Below are positions 1 to 9,424 of a stretch of 25,013 nt of DNA, one piece after another. The DNA comes from Micractinium sp. NFX-FRZ (taxonomy: Eukaryota > Chlorophyta > Trebouxiophyceae > Chlorellales > Chlorellaceae). Made by a program: the position numbers and the translations under genes. Position 1 is the stretch's first letter; each line of letters opens with the position of its first letter. A model generated the notes under the pieces. That model was not told the DNA's origin. It saw only the letters and a program-made list of their open reading frames with translations, and searched no databases. The stretch is from the NCBI GenBank assembly GCA_029339195.1, contig JAPTJF010000644.1, positions 1 through 25,013 of the forward strand. The letters run 5' to 3'.

Positions 1-546
1 GGTCCCTATATAATTCAGTTACATCCTCAGCCCTGGCATCAGAGACACTTCATTTCTGGGTCTGGCCCCCCTACCTGTAGGCCTGCCGCAAACGGGGCCA
101 AACCGGGGATTGCCTTTGGAAGATGCAACGAGCGTGTTTGTTTGTAGCTTTTGTTCCCAAAGCGGGCAGGGTTCAGGCCGTTTCAGCCTCAGGCGGCCCA
201 TGCGCGCTGACCTGGCACTGCCGCCGCATCGTCTGGTGATAGGCGCCTTGCTGATGGTATCCCACTAGCACGTATCAAGAGGGACGCCTTTCAAGGGCTC
301 TGAACCCAGCATGCCTGCTGCTAACGTCAGCTTTCCCTGCCAACCTTGCATCCTTTTGGCGGCGACCTTCCATGCGTGACGATCCGGATTTCAGGAGCGA
401 GCACTGCTGGCTCGGCGAGCGGGCGCACAATCATATGCAGCGGCCTCCTGCTAGGCGCCCCAAACCAACAGGCTGCCACCAGCAACACTACATATTCATG
501 GCGTACAGCCCCTGTGCATTTGCAGCCTCGCTCAGGTTTGGGCGCG
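1..546. other. Flank with no recognised gene
   Basis: I see no convincing exon, RNA gene or repeat here on either strand. Open frames lack the splice-site and domain support that the real genes show. A second TTACA (TGTAA on the minus strand) sits at 19-23. The stretch next to 547 is probably the end of, or just past, the 3' untranslated region of the RING gene that reads leftward into it. Confidence 0.5.
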
Positions 547-551
547 TTACA
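547..551 (-). terminator. Polyadenylation signal TGTAA of the RING/ankyrin gene
   Basis: TTACA on the plus strand is TGTAA on the minus strand, the usual green-algal polyadenylation signal. It lies 160 bases after the stop codon of the RING gene, close to the spacing seen for the expansin-like, kinase and AP2-like genes in this window. Confidence 0.55.
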
Positions 552-710
552 GAATGCCTTGCTTGCACGCCGTGGCACAACTGGGTAATGAAATGCCGGG
601 TCAAGTGGGTCAACTGGGATGAGGCAGTGGGGCGGGCATTTCGCGGGGGGGCGGCTCTGCGGCTGGGCAGCACAAGGCTTGTGCTATGCATGCTGTGCCC
701 AGACGGCCGC

Positions 711-2128
711 TCAGAAGAGCTGTAGCAGGTCGGCGAGGTGCATGCGACAGAGCGGGCACTTGCCGTCTGCCTGCGCGACGGGTAGGCAGCGCGCGCATAT
801 GCACACGTGGCCGCACGGCACGCACACCACGCGCCTGCACGGGGCCAGGTGGGGAAGAGGGTTGGAGCGGGTGGGTCGTACTGACATAGAGCATGACCAT
901 GCCCAGGCCAGCCGGCAAGCATACCATTTCAAGCACCTGCGCATGCACTGCAGCTGCCCCCACTGCACCACAGAGCAAAGTGCCCCTGACTGAGCTCACA
1001 TCAGCGCATGCTCACCGCTCAGTGCTCCCCCTGCCAGCTCAGCCCACCCACCTATTTTGCCTATCCCATACCCCGACATCCCAACCACTTACTTGCCTGC
1101 CACACCAAACCACCCCTCTCAACACATGCCTTGAAATCACCTGAGATCGGCCATGCAGATCACACACTCGTTCTCGGGATTGAGCCCATCATGCGCGTGT
1201 GCTGCAACAGCTGCCATCGCCGCCGGCTGCAGCGGCAGCTGCGGCAGGGCCGCCAGCTGCGCCAGACCGTTGGGCGCGGCAAAGGCTGCGGCGGCTGCCG
1301 CCGCCGCCTGCTCCGCCTCACGCGACCGCCGCCGCTGCTGCAGCGCCGCCAGCGCCGCCTCTGCGCCCTCCAGCTCGCTTTCTCTCAGAAAAGCACGTAG
1401 CGAGCGCGCCTCAGCAAGCGCTGCCTCCAGCTCTGCTTCCGCCTCCGCCGCCCGGCGCTCCGCTGCGCATGGCTGGCGCGCCGCCGCCGGCGGCTCGTCC
1501 GAAAACAGGTCGTCGGGGAGGGCTGCTGCAGGGTTTGCCCGCCGCTCGGCTGCCTCCTGTGCTGCCATGGCCTCAGCAAAGCCGGGGGCAAGCACCTCGG
1601 AGGTGGCGGCCGCAGCGGCTGCCAGCGCGGCGGCCGCGGCGGGCGCACGCTGCAGCTTCCCAAGCAGCTTCTTCCCGTACTTCACAGACACCCCGGCTGC
1701 AGCAGTGCCGAGGGGCAGCGCAAGGGTGCAGGGCAGAGGGAGGTCAAAAACAGACAGTGGCTGCAGCTGAAAGATACTTGACTGGAGCCGCCGACGCATG
1801 CCGCGAGCCTCAGGGAGAGCCAGCAGCACTCCAACTCGCAGCAGCCTCCTCGCCCCAGGCTTGTCAGCAGCAGCACCGCCAGCGGCCAGCTAACAACAGA
1901 GGCAGCGTCCTGCCCCTTCCTTCTAGCCCGCAGGCAGCCAGGGGCAGCAGCCGGCCCCTGCCATTGCCGCTGCAGCCCACAGCAGCCCTGTGCCCCAGCA
2001 GCGGGCCTGGTGCAGCAGGCCCCAGCAGCAGCAGCAGCCTCCCTTTCAGCCCCAAAGAATCTGCCCCTCTGTCTGCCCCACCCCTATGCAGCACCATCAC
2101 CATCAGCAGCCCTGTGCTTGACCAGCCC

Positions 2129-2164
<36 letters not shown>

Positions 2165-5100
2165 CACCTTCCGCCACCCCAGGCATCTGCTCCTCTATCT
2201 GCCCCGCTAGCTGCTGCTGCATCCCTGCATCGCTCCCGCAGGCTGCCGCGCTGGCCAGGAGGCACTCCCATTGCCGCCTGCAGGCCAGGTCAGTTCAGGG
2301 CAGGGGCGGGGCAGGGCAGGGTGGGGGGCGTGCAATCGGGGCCAAGCTATCCAGAGAGGGATGAGGCATGAGGCGGGGGCTGGTGCGTGCGGAGGCGGTG
2401 CCTGCCTTGCTGGCCGCCGGGGCATGGGGATGGTGGGCAGCACCCATGCAAACGCACACCGGCCGGCCATAACCAGGCTGCAGGCAGGCCGCGGGCGAGC
2501 AGAAACGCTCGATATTCAACACCTCAATTCCGCGCTGTGGCCAGCCAGGCAGCCAGCAAGCCAGCCAGGAAGACAGGCGCCCCAACATAGCCCGGGCAGC
2601 CTCTTACCTAAGCTCTGCATTAGGGTCCTCTCGCTCCCGTTCTGCCGCTGCCGCCGCTGCCGCTGCTGCTGCTGCCGCCTCCTCTGCCTCCGCCGCGGCC
2701 GCCGCCGCCACCGCAGCGGCAGCCGCTGCCACCTCCTCCTGCTGCTGCCGGGCAGCAGGCGGCAGCTCATGCTGGCCGTTGGCGGCGCTGCTGGCGGCGG
2801 GAGCGGCGGCCCGCCTGGGCCGCGCCTTTTTTCCGCCTCCGCCCCCGTCGCCCGCTGCCTCTACCGCTTTACTGCGGGCTGCCTCTGTGGCAGACAGCAC
2901 CACTGCTTCCGACTGCGGGTGCAGCACCGCTATCAGCGAGGCAAGGGGCCCGCTGCTGGCCGGGCTGAGTAGCGGAGCGGGCGACCCAGGTGCCTCTTCC
3001 TGCTGCTCTAACCACTGCTGCTGCTGCTCGCCACGCTGCGGCCGCGGCCGCTGCTGCTGCTGTGCCTGCTGCGGCTGCGACTGCGGCTGCGGGTGCTGCT
3101 GCTGCGCAGCAGCCGCCGCCTGCTGCTGGTCGCCATGCTGCTGCCGCTGGTGCGCACTGGGACCCGCCGGGGGCGGCGCCTGCTGCTGCTGCTGCTGCTG
3201 CTGCTTGGGCTGCTTCTGCTTTTTGCTCTTGCCGCCGCCCTGCTTGCCGCCGCCACCGCCGCTGCTGCCGCTCACCGACGACGCCTCCAGCTCCGCCAAA
3301 AGCGCCTCCATGGCTGCATCCGCCTGCTGCTGCCGCTTGGCAAGCTCCTGCTCGCTGCTGGCCGGCCGCTGCGCTGCCCCCGCAGCCCCCGGCCCGCCGC
3401 TGCTCTTCTGCCGCTCCCGCATGCGCTGCCGCTGCTGCAGGCGCCGCAGGCTGTCGGCCGCCCGCGTGTACCCTTGCTTGAGCGCCGCCTGAGAGGAGGA
3501 GAGTGGGCGAGGCGTGGGGCAGGGTTGAGGGCAGGATGCATGTGTTGCGAGGCGTCACATGTCCTCCCAATGTCATGCAGGGGTCGGGGTTTGAAGGGGC
3601 GATGAGACGCGGGGCTAACACGCCAGCAGCCAGACAGACAGACAGACCGGCGATGGCACAGCATATGCCTCGCAGCACAGCACTGCACAGCAGCAGCAGC
3701 AGCACAGCACTGAGAAGCACAGCAAAGCACAGCACAGCACAGCGCAGCACAGCACAGCACAGCGCAGCACAGCGCAGCGCAGCACTGCACAGCGCAGCAC
3801 AGCACACCTCCACTGGATCGTCCTGCGTCTGAGGGTCCACGTGAAACGCGTCCGCACCGTGCAGGCCCAGCACTGCAGCGGTACATAAATCATAATAAAT
3901 GGAGCTCAAAGTCAGCACCCGGCGGGACACAGCTGATGCACGCTCACAGCGGCGGCAGCAGCAGCGGCAGGTGCACGCGCGTGTGCTGCACCCTCTCGCC
4001 AGGCATGGCAGCTGACTGGTGCCTGTGCCTTGATTTCCTGTTGGCTTCCGCAACCCCATGCCTTTCGGCTGCATTCTTCTTTGTCATCTAGGCATGCGCC
4101 CACCCACCTGGGATGCAATCGAGCGCGTTAAACTGGCCGCAGTACCAGATGGGGGTGGCCCCAAAAGAGTCTGCAGGCAGGCAAGCAAGCGGGCAGGCAG
4201 GTGGGCAAGGGGGCAGGCAGGAAGGTGGGTGGGAGGTGCAGAGAGGGAGGGAGGGAGGGAGGGACAGAGGAGGGAGGAGGCCGGCGGTTGACAACTGCAT
4301 GCATCTTAGGTCACCTGCATGCCAACCCGCCAGCCAAGCCATAGCCTGGCCCGCCTGCAGCTAGCTGCTGCAGCAACCCTGGTCCCGGCAGCATTCCCTC
4401 GGAAGCACCTCCCCAGCCGCCCCGGGCGTGCCACGCTGCGCCCAGCAGCCCACTGTCGGCATCCGCGGCCCCACCCCTCACCTGCACGGTTTGGGTCCGC
4501 ACCCGCCGACAGCAGCACCTCTGCAACCGCTGCCCGGTCCGCCAGCACTGCCACGATGAGAGCGCTCTGCCCCCGAACATCCTGCTGGTCAGGGCTGGCG
4601 CCAGCCTGCACGGCAACCAGCAGCAGCAGCCAGCAGCAGTCGAGCGCAGCAACATGGGTGTGCAGCGGCAGTGGCGCTCGACAGGAGGGCAGCGCACTGC
4701 TGCCGTGAACCCTGAGAACGCAGCGCCCAGTTGGCTTGGACCGCCTGCACAGTGGTTCACAGGCAGCGACACAAACACGTGCGCCAGACCAGAGCATCGC
4801 CCCAGCCTTGCCGGACCCACACCCCTTCCCCGCAGCACCATCCGCTGCTGCCTCCAACCTCCGCCCCCCCTGCACCCGCACCCCCCCGGCCATGTCACCA
4901 ATGCTGTGTGACGCACCTCGAGCAGGGCGCGCACGACGCTGACATTGCCCCCCGACGCCGCGTGCAGCAGGGCGGGCCCCTGGTGCCCGTGCTCGTCCAC
5001 CGCATCCAGGCTGGCGCCCACAGCCAGCAGCGGGCGCAGCACGGCGGCCTTGCCCAGCTGGGCAGCCAGGATGAGCAGCTGCCCGGCAGCTTCGCAGCGG

Positions 5101-5712
5101 TAAAAGTCGTCAATGTTCTCCTCAAGCTCCAGCTCACGCCACGCGGACGCCAGCCGGTCGGCATCGCCAGCGGAGACAGAGGCCACCAGGGTGCGGGCGG
5201 CGGCGGTGTTGGCGTCAAAGATCCAGGAGGGGGTGCCGGGTTCCACCTCCGGGTGGTCCTCATACCGGAAGTCGCCTGCTTGTTGTGGGGCGGGGGGAGT
5301 TCAACAGGAGAACAGGGGCTGTAGGGCACGCAGGTGGGCAGGGGGGCGGCGCACAAGGGGCCAGGGCGCAGCAGACGAGACGACAGCTGTGGAGCGGCAT
5401 GTTGGCACGTGCGTGCATGTGGTGGACGTGCGTGCATATACTGGTCTGCACCTGCGGGGATGCAAGCTGAGGGCGCAACTTTTGCAGGCAAAGAGACGGG
5501 CGTGGAGGTGCGGCGGCAGCGGCGGCGGCGCTTGCCGCCACTGGCGTGCGCCCGGCTGCCCTACCTTGATCCAAGAGGTCCGCGATATCTTCGGCCAACA
5601 GCTCTATGTCTTCTGAGCGCAGCCCCACGCTGCGCTTCTTGTTGCAGTTCGCGCAGGAGCAGCCGCTCCAGCCGCTGCTGGCACCAGCGCCGGTGCTGCG
5701 CGACCGAGGCAT
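711..5712 (-). CDS. Ankyrin-repeat RING-finger protein, probable E3 ubiquitin ligase
   Basis: Nine exons join in phase: 5565-5712, 4917-5275, 4482-4605, 4108-4170, 3808-3872, 2608-3488, 2168-2277, 1141-1696 and 711-834 (809 residues). The start is the ATG at 5712, followed by a small Cys cluster (CSCANC). Residues about 90-252 form ankyrin repeats, with motifs such as LLHAASGGNVSVVRALLE, AGADPNRAD and GATPIWY. Exon 6 is low complexity, with Q, A and G runs. The C-terminus is a C3HC4 RING: C761, C764, C776, H778, C782, C785, C795 and C798; one intron splits it after DLR. RING-HC domains recruit E2 enzymes and ankyrin repeats usually bind the substrate, so ubiquitin transfer is inferred, with the target unknown. 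Exon 7 (2168-2277) is the least certain exon: it was chosen because it keeps the frame and has good borders. Ankyrin and RING assignment is firm; a full-length model without transcripts is less so. Confidence 0.82.
2129..2162. repeat. Intronic GCA/CTG trinucleotide repeat
   Basis: About eleven GCA units on the plus strand read as CTG on the coding strand of the RING gene. In my exon model the intron starts at 2167, so the repeat begins four bases inside it, immediately after the GTGCG donor. If that donor were skipped, the frame would read a run of leucines and soon reach a stop. Confidence 0.8.
3672..3807. repeat. AGCAC/AGCGC microsatellite at a 5' splice site
   Basis: About 130 bases of CAGCA, AGCAC and AGCGC units fill the first part (coding sense) of the intron between RING-gene exons 5 and 6. 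The array runs right up to the donor at 3807/3808, so the repeat supplies the GTGTGCTG of the splice site. All reading frames through it give simple repeats such as CAVLCCA, which explains several long but meaningless open frames. Confidence 0.8.
4171..4290. repeat. Purine-rich G-run tract in an intron
   Basis: This is the intron between RING-gene exons 3 and 4. On the plus strand it is made of GGCA/AAGC units, then GGGAGGGAGGGAGGG between about 4243 and 4264. Five or more GGG runs in a row could fold as a G-quadruplex on the non-template side. The gene reads the other way, so its RNA carries the C-rich strand. Confidence 0.6.
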
Positions 5713-7394
5713 CCCTGTCCAACCCAGGCAGCACTGGCCGGCGTCTGCTCCCCGTCTACGCCCCGCCCAACGCTGGTAGCATGCAAAACAGGGTGCGCTG
5801 CACGGGGAGGGCCTGGAGGTAAGTTTTGAAGGTGGGAACGCACTCTGACAACGGACAAGGGCGCTGGGCAGCGTTGGGAGCGCCCAGGGAAGGCCAAGTT
5901 TCCTCAGGCTACTGCCAGCTCACCTGCGCTTGCTCAGCTCGTTTGTGTGTTCCCTCTAATGTGCAGTGTCTAACAAATCGTAGGCGTGTGTTCCTTGCCT
6001 GCGAGCCTGCCAGCCAGCAAGTTGAATGAGGCAAGTTGAATGAAAGCCAGCGGCCCAGTCTTCAGACTCTCCTTGCGCAATTTAGAGGCCTTGTGATTCG
6101 CAGCTTTGGCGTGCCAAGCGGGGGCGACAGCCACGAAGGGGCCTGCGGGGAGGGCCTGCTGCAGGTCGGCGCCAGCGCTGGCAGCCTGCTGACGTCTCCA
6201 CTTCTCTGCCCACTCACCAGCCCGGCATCTGGTGTCACCAGCCCACTACTCTCTGGCAGGCATCACGCACAACAATCCTACCGGCTGCATCACAGCAGGC
6301 TGCGTGACAAATCAAGAAGGCGGAGGCAGCAGTGCGTGGGTGCCGCATTTTTGGCAGTCCGCTCGGCACTCGCACATCACTTCTTGTGCCGCGCAGCAGC
6401 CGTTTGATGTTTGAGTATCAATATGCCCATGCACCATCCGCTAAGGTTGCGCGCTGCGGCTCGGTGCCGCACTACATTGCGCTGCCATGGGTGCCCTTTA
6501 CTCCGCGCCCACTGCGGGCTCAAGGTGCACCCGAGTTGCCATCTGTGGGTATTTTCCAGCATTCTGAAGGAGGCAAGTTGAGGAGCCGTTTAGTTATGAT
6601 GTTTTGGACTACGCACGCACAAAAAATGGCTGCGCCCTCACTGGCCCAACTCAACAGACGCCAAACGTCAGCAACCGCAGGTCGGTGGCTGATAGACACT
6701 CAAATGGTCGCGATACAACACAGAGTCCCTCCCGTACAAGCAGCAACCCCCTATGAGGTAGGATGCCCTATATCAAAAGGCGCCAAGCATTCAGACCAGC
6801 AGCCCAAGCCCAACGGCGCAGCAAAGGCATCGCAAGATGTGGCTTTTGTATGTGGCAGAGTGGCACTAGCGTAACAAGCTGCCAGTTTGCTGCATACTGC
6901 ACGTGGGCGTCCCGGAGCCTCTACAGTGCTGGGATCAGCGGCTTTTGTCGGCTGTCAGCGACCATGCTGTGCTGTGCTGTGACGTGCCGCCGCGGCTGGG
7001 TTCGTGAGTAACACATACTAAAACCCGGCCCCTGGCGGCGCTCATTCCTGAACCTCCCTCCCCTCTCGCATATCGCCACGCCTGTTCCATCTGCGCAGCC
7101 AACCCTACCCTACTCGCACCCTCTCGCACCCCCTCGCAGCGCTCTTGCACGCAGGCCGGAGCCGACAGCTCGGTGAGCGCAGGGCGCTAGGGTCTGCCGC
7201 TAGCGAGAGGGGAGCACCCTGGGTGTCTCCCATCCTTGCATGGCGGCGCCGCTCCCACCCCCCACGTGTCAGCCCCTGTGCCCACACCCAGTCCTCCCGA
7301 CAATGTCCGCTGTCCACAATGCCCCACATCCTGCCCCCCCAACCTCACCGGCACGCTGGCATCCCAACCTACTCCTCCTACCCACCCAGTGGCG
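5713..7394. other. Gene-poor region between divergent genes
   Basis: About 1.7 kb upstream of both the RING gene (minus) and the small-protein gene (plus). Base composition is less GC-rich between about 6380 and 6860 than in the genes. Open frames here (for example plus 6036-6407 and 6332-6874) show no domain, no splice structure and no codon bias, so I do not call them. The promoters of both neighbours must lie here, but I cannot point to specific elements. Confidence 0.45.
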
Positions 7395-7735
7395 CTTGCA
7401 GAGCACAGCGCGCACAGCGTTCGCCAACAGCACACAGCCAACCTCGCTCCTTCCCTCAGTACACCATGGCCACCTCCTGCCTTGCCCTTTACCACCTGCA
7501 CAGCACCACACAGCACACACGGCACATCGTCCCCTCCTCCCCCCTTCCGTCTTCCTCGCACCCCGCAGCCACCCTGCTACCCCTTTGCCTGCAGAGAGCA
7601 GTCGACACCCAGCGCGCACCATGGGCGCCTGCTCCCTCCCACCTGCCGTCTGCACAGCGCCACACAGCACACACATCGCAAGTGCTACTCCCCTCTGCCT
7701 GCAGAGCACACCCGCACCCAGCACACCATGGCCAC
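7395..7735 (+). repeat. Three imperfect tandem copies of an acceptor-plus-ATG segment
   Basis: Three copies share an order of parts: a TGCAGAG acceptor-like site, a CAGCACACC-type stretch, then CACCATGG. The ATGs are at 7466, 7621 and 7728, so spacing is 155 and 107 bases. The first two are also followed by a nearly identical CAGC(A/G)CCACACAGCACACAC segment (about 7496-7520 and 7650-7674). Only the last copy opens the coding frame of the small protein. ATGs 1 and 2 start out-of-frame upstream reading frames. Confidence 0.65.
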
Positions 7736-8203
7736 CACGACGCAGACCGCCTCCCTTGCCGTGGCGCTGACCGCCACCCTGGCGCTCACCTCCTACGCCG
7801 GCTACAAGTACGGATACAAGAAGGACAAGCTCCCCACCGTGGTGAGTGTTTTGGTTCTCGGGGACAGTTGAAAGAGCCTGAGAGAGTGCGGAACCAGGGT
7901 GAGAGGGGAAGTGGGCAATGGGAGCGGGTGTAGTGCAGTCTACATATCGGGGCTGCACTGGCCCCTTGGCTTGTGCGCGGCTCTCGAGTGCCTTGCACAT
8001 GTGAGCGTCTACTCGGAGCCCTTCCCCCCGCAGGGCCTGCGACTGCCAATGCCTCGCAGGTTACATGAAGCCCACACCAAAGACCTGCTGCTCTCGCTCC
8101 TGACCCGTTTCACACCCTCCCTCCCCCCCTGCAGAGCCTCAAGATGCCCGACCTGTCGGCCCTGAAGGCCAAGCTGCCGTCCCTGAAGAAGGCCACCGTC
8201 TGA
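7728..8203 (+). CDS. 60-residue small protein with hydrophobic N-terminal half
   Basis: Two exons, 7728-7841 and 8135-8203, join in phase 0 with a GTGAGT donor and a CCCCCCTGCAG acceptor. The ATG sits in a strong ACACCATGG context. Residues 8-25 are hydrophobic (ASLAVALTATLALTSYAGY), enough for one short membrane span or a cleavable signal. A Tyr/Lys stretch (YKYGYKKDK) follows, then a Lys-rich, leucine-spaced tail with two similar LSALKAKLP/LPSLKKATV segments that could be amphipathic. I recognise no family. Nearly every codon ends in C or G, and C-ended codons are used more strongly than in the neighbouring genes, suggesting high expression. The predicted 3' untranslated region is over 600 bases, ten times longer than a typical short gene would need. 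Function is unknown; a small subunit of an organelle membrane complex is one guess. Confidence 0.72.
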
Positions 8204-8828
8204 GCTGGCGCCAGGCGGGCCCACGCTTGCACCGGCCCCTCGCGTCTGCCGCCTGCGTGCCCCACCGCGGCGCGCCCGTCAGCAGCCAGCGGCAGCCGCC
8301 CCGTGCCCAGAGTAGCGGAAGAGTGACGCTGGGTCGGCCTGCCCATGGTGCGCACGCGCACGCTCCCTCTCCGCTGCCCAGCTCGCCAAGCAACCAAAGG
8401 CGAAACATGACTCCTGCAGTCGAGCACCCCACACCAGACCCCAGCGGCCGCCCCTGACGGCCTGGCCACGCACAATGCCGCCTCAGCGCTCGCTCGCTTG
8501 GGGGTTGTATTTTATTCGATCGACACTGCCACATTCGCTCTCCCCTCGCCGCCCCGCCTGCCATTCCCCCCTGGTCTACCCAACCCTCCAGACCCTGCAC
8601 CTCCATCTCTTGTTGCACCCGACCTGACTACCCGCACTCCCCGCGCCCGTGTCTGTGAGCGCCACCCACCCACATCTACCGACGATTGATTTACCCCAGC
8701 CCGTTGCGCTGGGCATCCACTGCTTTCATTAGCGTCCACTGTGCCCTACACCCTGTTAGTTTATTTGTATGTGTGTGTCCCCTGTGTCCCCTTCACTTCC
8801 CAACCACCCCCGGTTGTTTCCATGTGTG
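8204..8828 (+). other. Long 3' untranslated region of the small-protein gene
   Basis: No TGTAA occurs between the stop codon at 8201-8203 and 8829, and no other gene is visible on either strand. I therefore read this as one long trailer. It is pyrimidine-rich, with a T-rich segment near 8507-8520. Confidence 0.5.
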
Positions 8829-8833
8829 TGTAA
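8829..8833 (+). terminator. Polyadenylation signal TGTAA of the small-protein gene
   Basis: TGTAA on the plus strand, 626 bases after the stop and within a GTGTGTGTAA context. It faces the TTACA at 8881-8885 that would end the convergent FAS1 gene, so the two transcripts should end within about 60 bases of each other. Confidence 0.6.
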
Positions 8834-8880
8834 TCGCAGCACCTCACGAGTCGCCGTGCCTGCCGCCGTAGCAGAGTCGG

Positions 8881-8885
8881 TTACA
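8881..8885 (-). terminator. Polyadenylation signal TGTAA of the FAS1 gene
   Basis: TTACA on the plus strand, the first such signal leftward of the FAS1 stop codon, at a distance of 540 bases. The stretch 8886-9424 is then its 3' untranslated region; I see no other feature there. Confidence 0.5.
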
Positions 8886-9424
8886 GGAGAACGGCAGGGG
8901 GGTGGGGTGGGCAGGGCAAGGGGGAAGTCCGGGGCCTGCTACAGCAGCACGGCACGGGATGGGGAGTGTAGGTGGCGCAGGGCAAGGGAGGGGAGCGCCC
9001 GGAGATGTGCCCGCTGTGCAAGCGGCGGTGCGGACATCTACCATTGGCAGGGACTGCTGGTGTGTGGGCAAGATGAGGAAAGAATACGGTGTTGGGTGGC
9101 AGGGCATCAGGACAAAACATGTCATAGAAAGGCAAACGAAAAGGTGCTTGAAAGCTACACATGTACAAAAGCAGGTGTTGGAACACGTGATTGGAAGGGG
9201 AGGGGCTGGAGCTTGCTCAGGTGCCCTCAGGAGGCTGGCGGGGCGGGGCCCCGGGCAGAGCCTTGGGAAGCGCCTGTCAGACAGCCACTCTAGGGCTGAC
9301 TCTTAGTCAAGCTTGCATAGATGAAATAGATGCTAGGAAAGGTGTGGTCACGGTGACCGGGATAGGTCGTCGAAATAGAGCTGTCGCGCACACAGGCAGT
9401 CTGAATGATTCAGGCAGGCAGCCG

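Noticed and set aside
1199..2371. 390-codon open frame on the plus strand
   Set aside because: It is the antisense of RING-gene exons and introns; the sequence is Ala/Pro/Arg-rich and shows no domain, whereas the minus strand gives a clean RING and ankyrin protein.
3672..3807. CRISPR-like array
   Set aside because: There are no spacers; it is a plain microsatellite in a eukaryotic intron.
2869..4074. 401-codon open frame on the minus strand
   Set aside because: It reads across the splice sites of RING-gene exons 5 and 6 and through the AGCAC microsatellite, giving Cys/Ala/Val filler; a different frame carries the phase-consistent exons.
6332..6874. 180-codon open frame on the plus strand in the gene-poor region
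   Set aside because: No codon bias, no domain, no splice structure and no matching downstream TGTAA at a normal distance. It could be a relic, but I cannot support it.
7145..7933. 262-codon open frame on the plus strand
   Set aside because: It overlaps the duplicated leader and the small-protein exon in another frame and reads through that gene's GTGAGT donor; composition is simple repeat-like.
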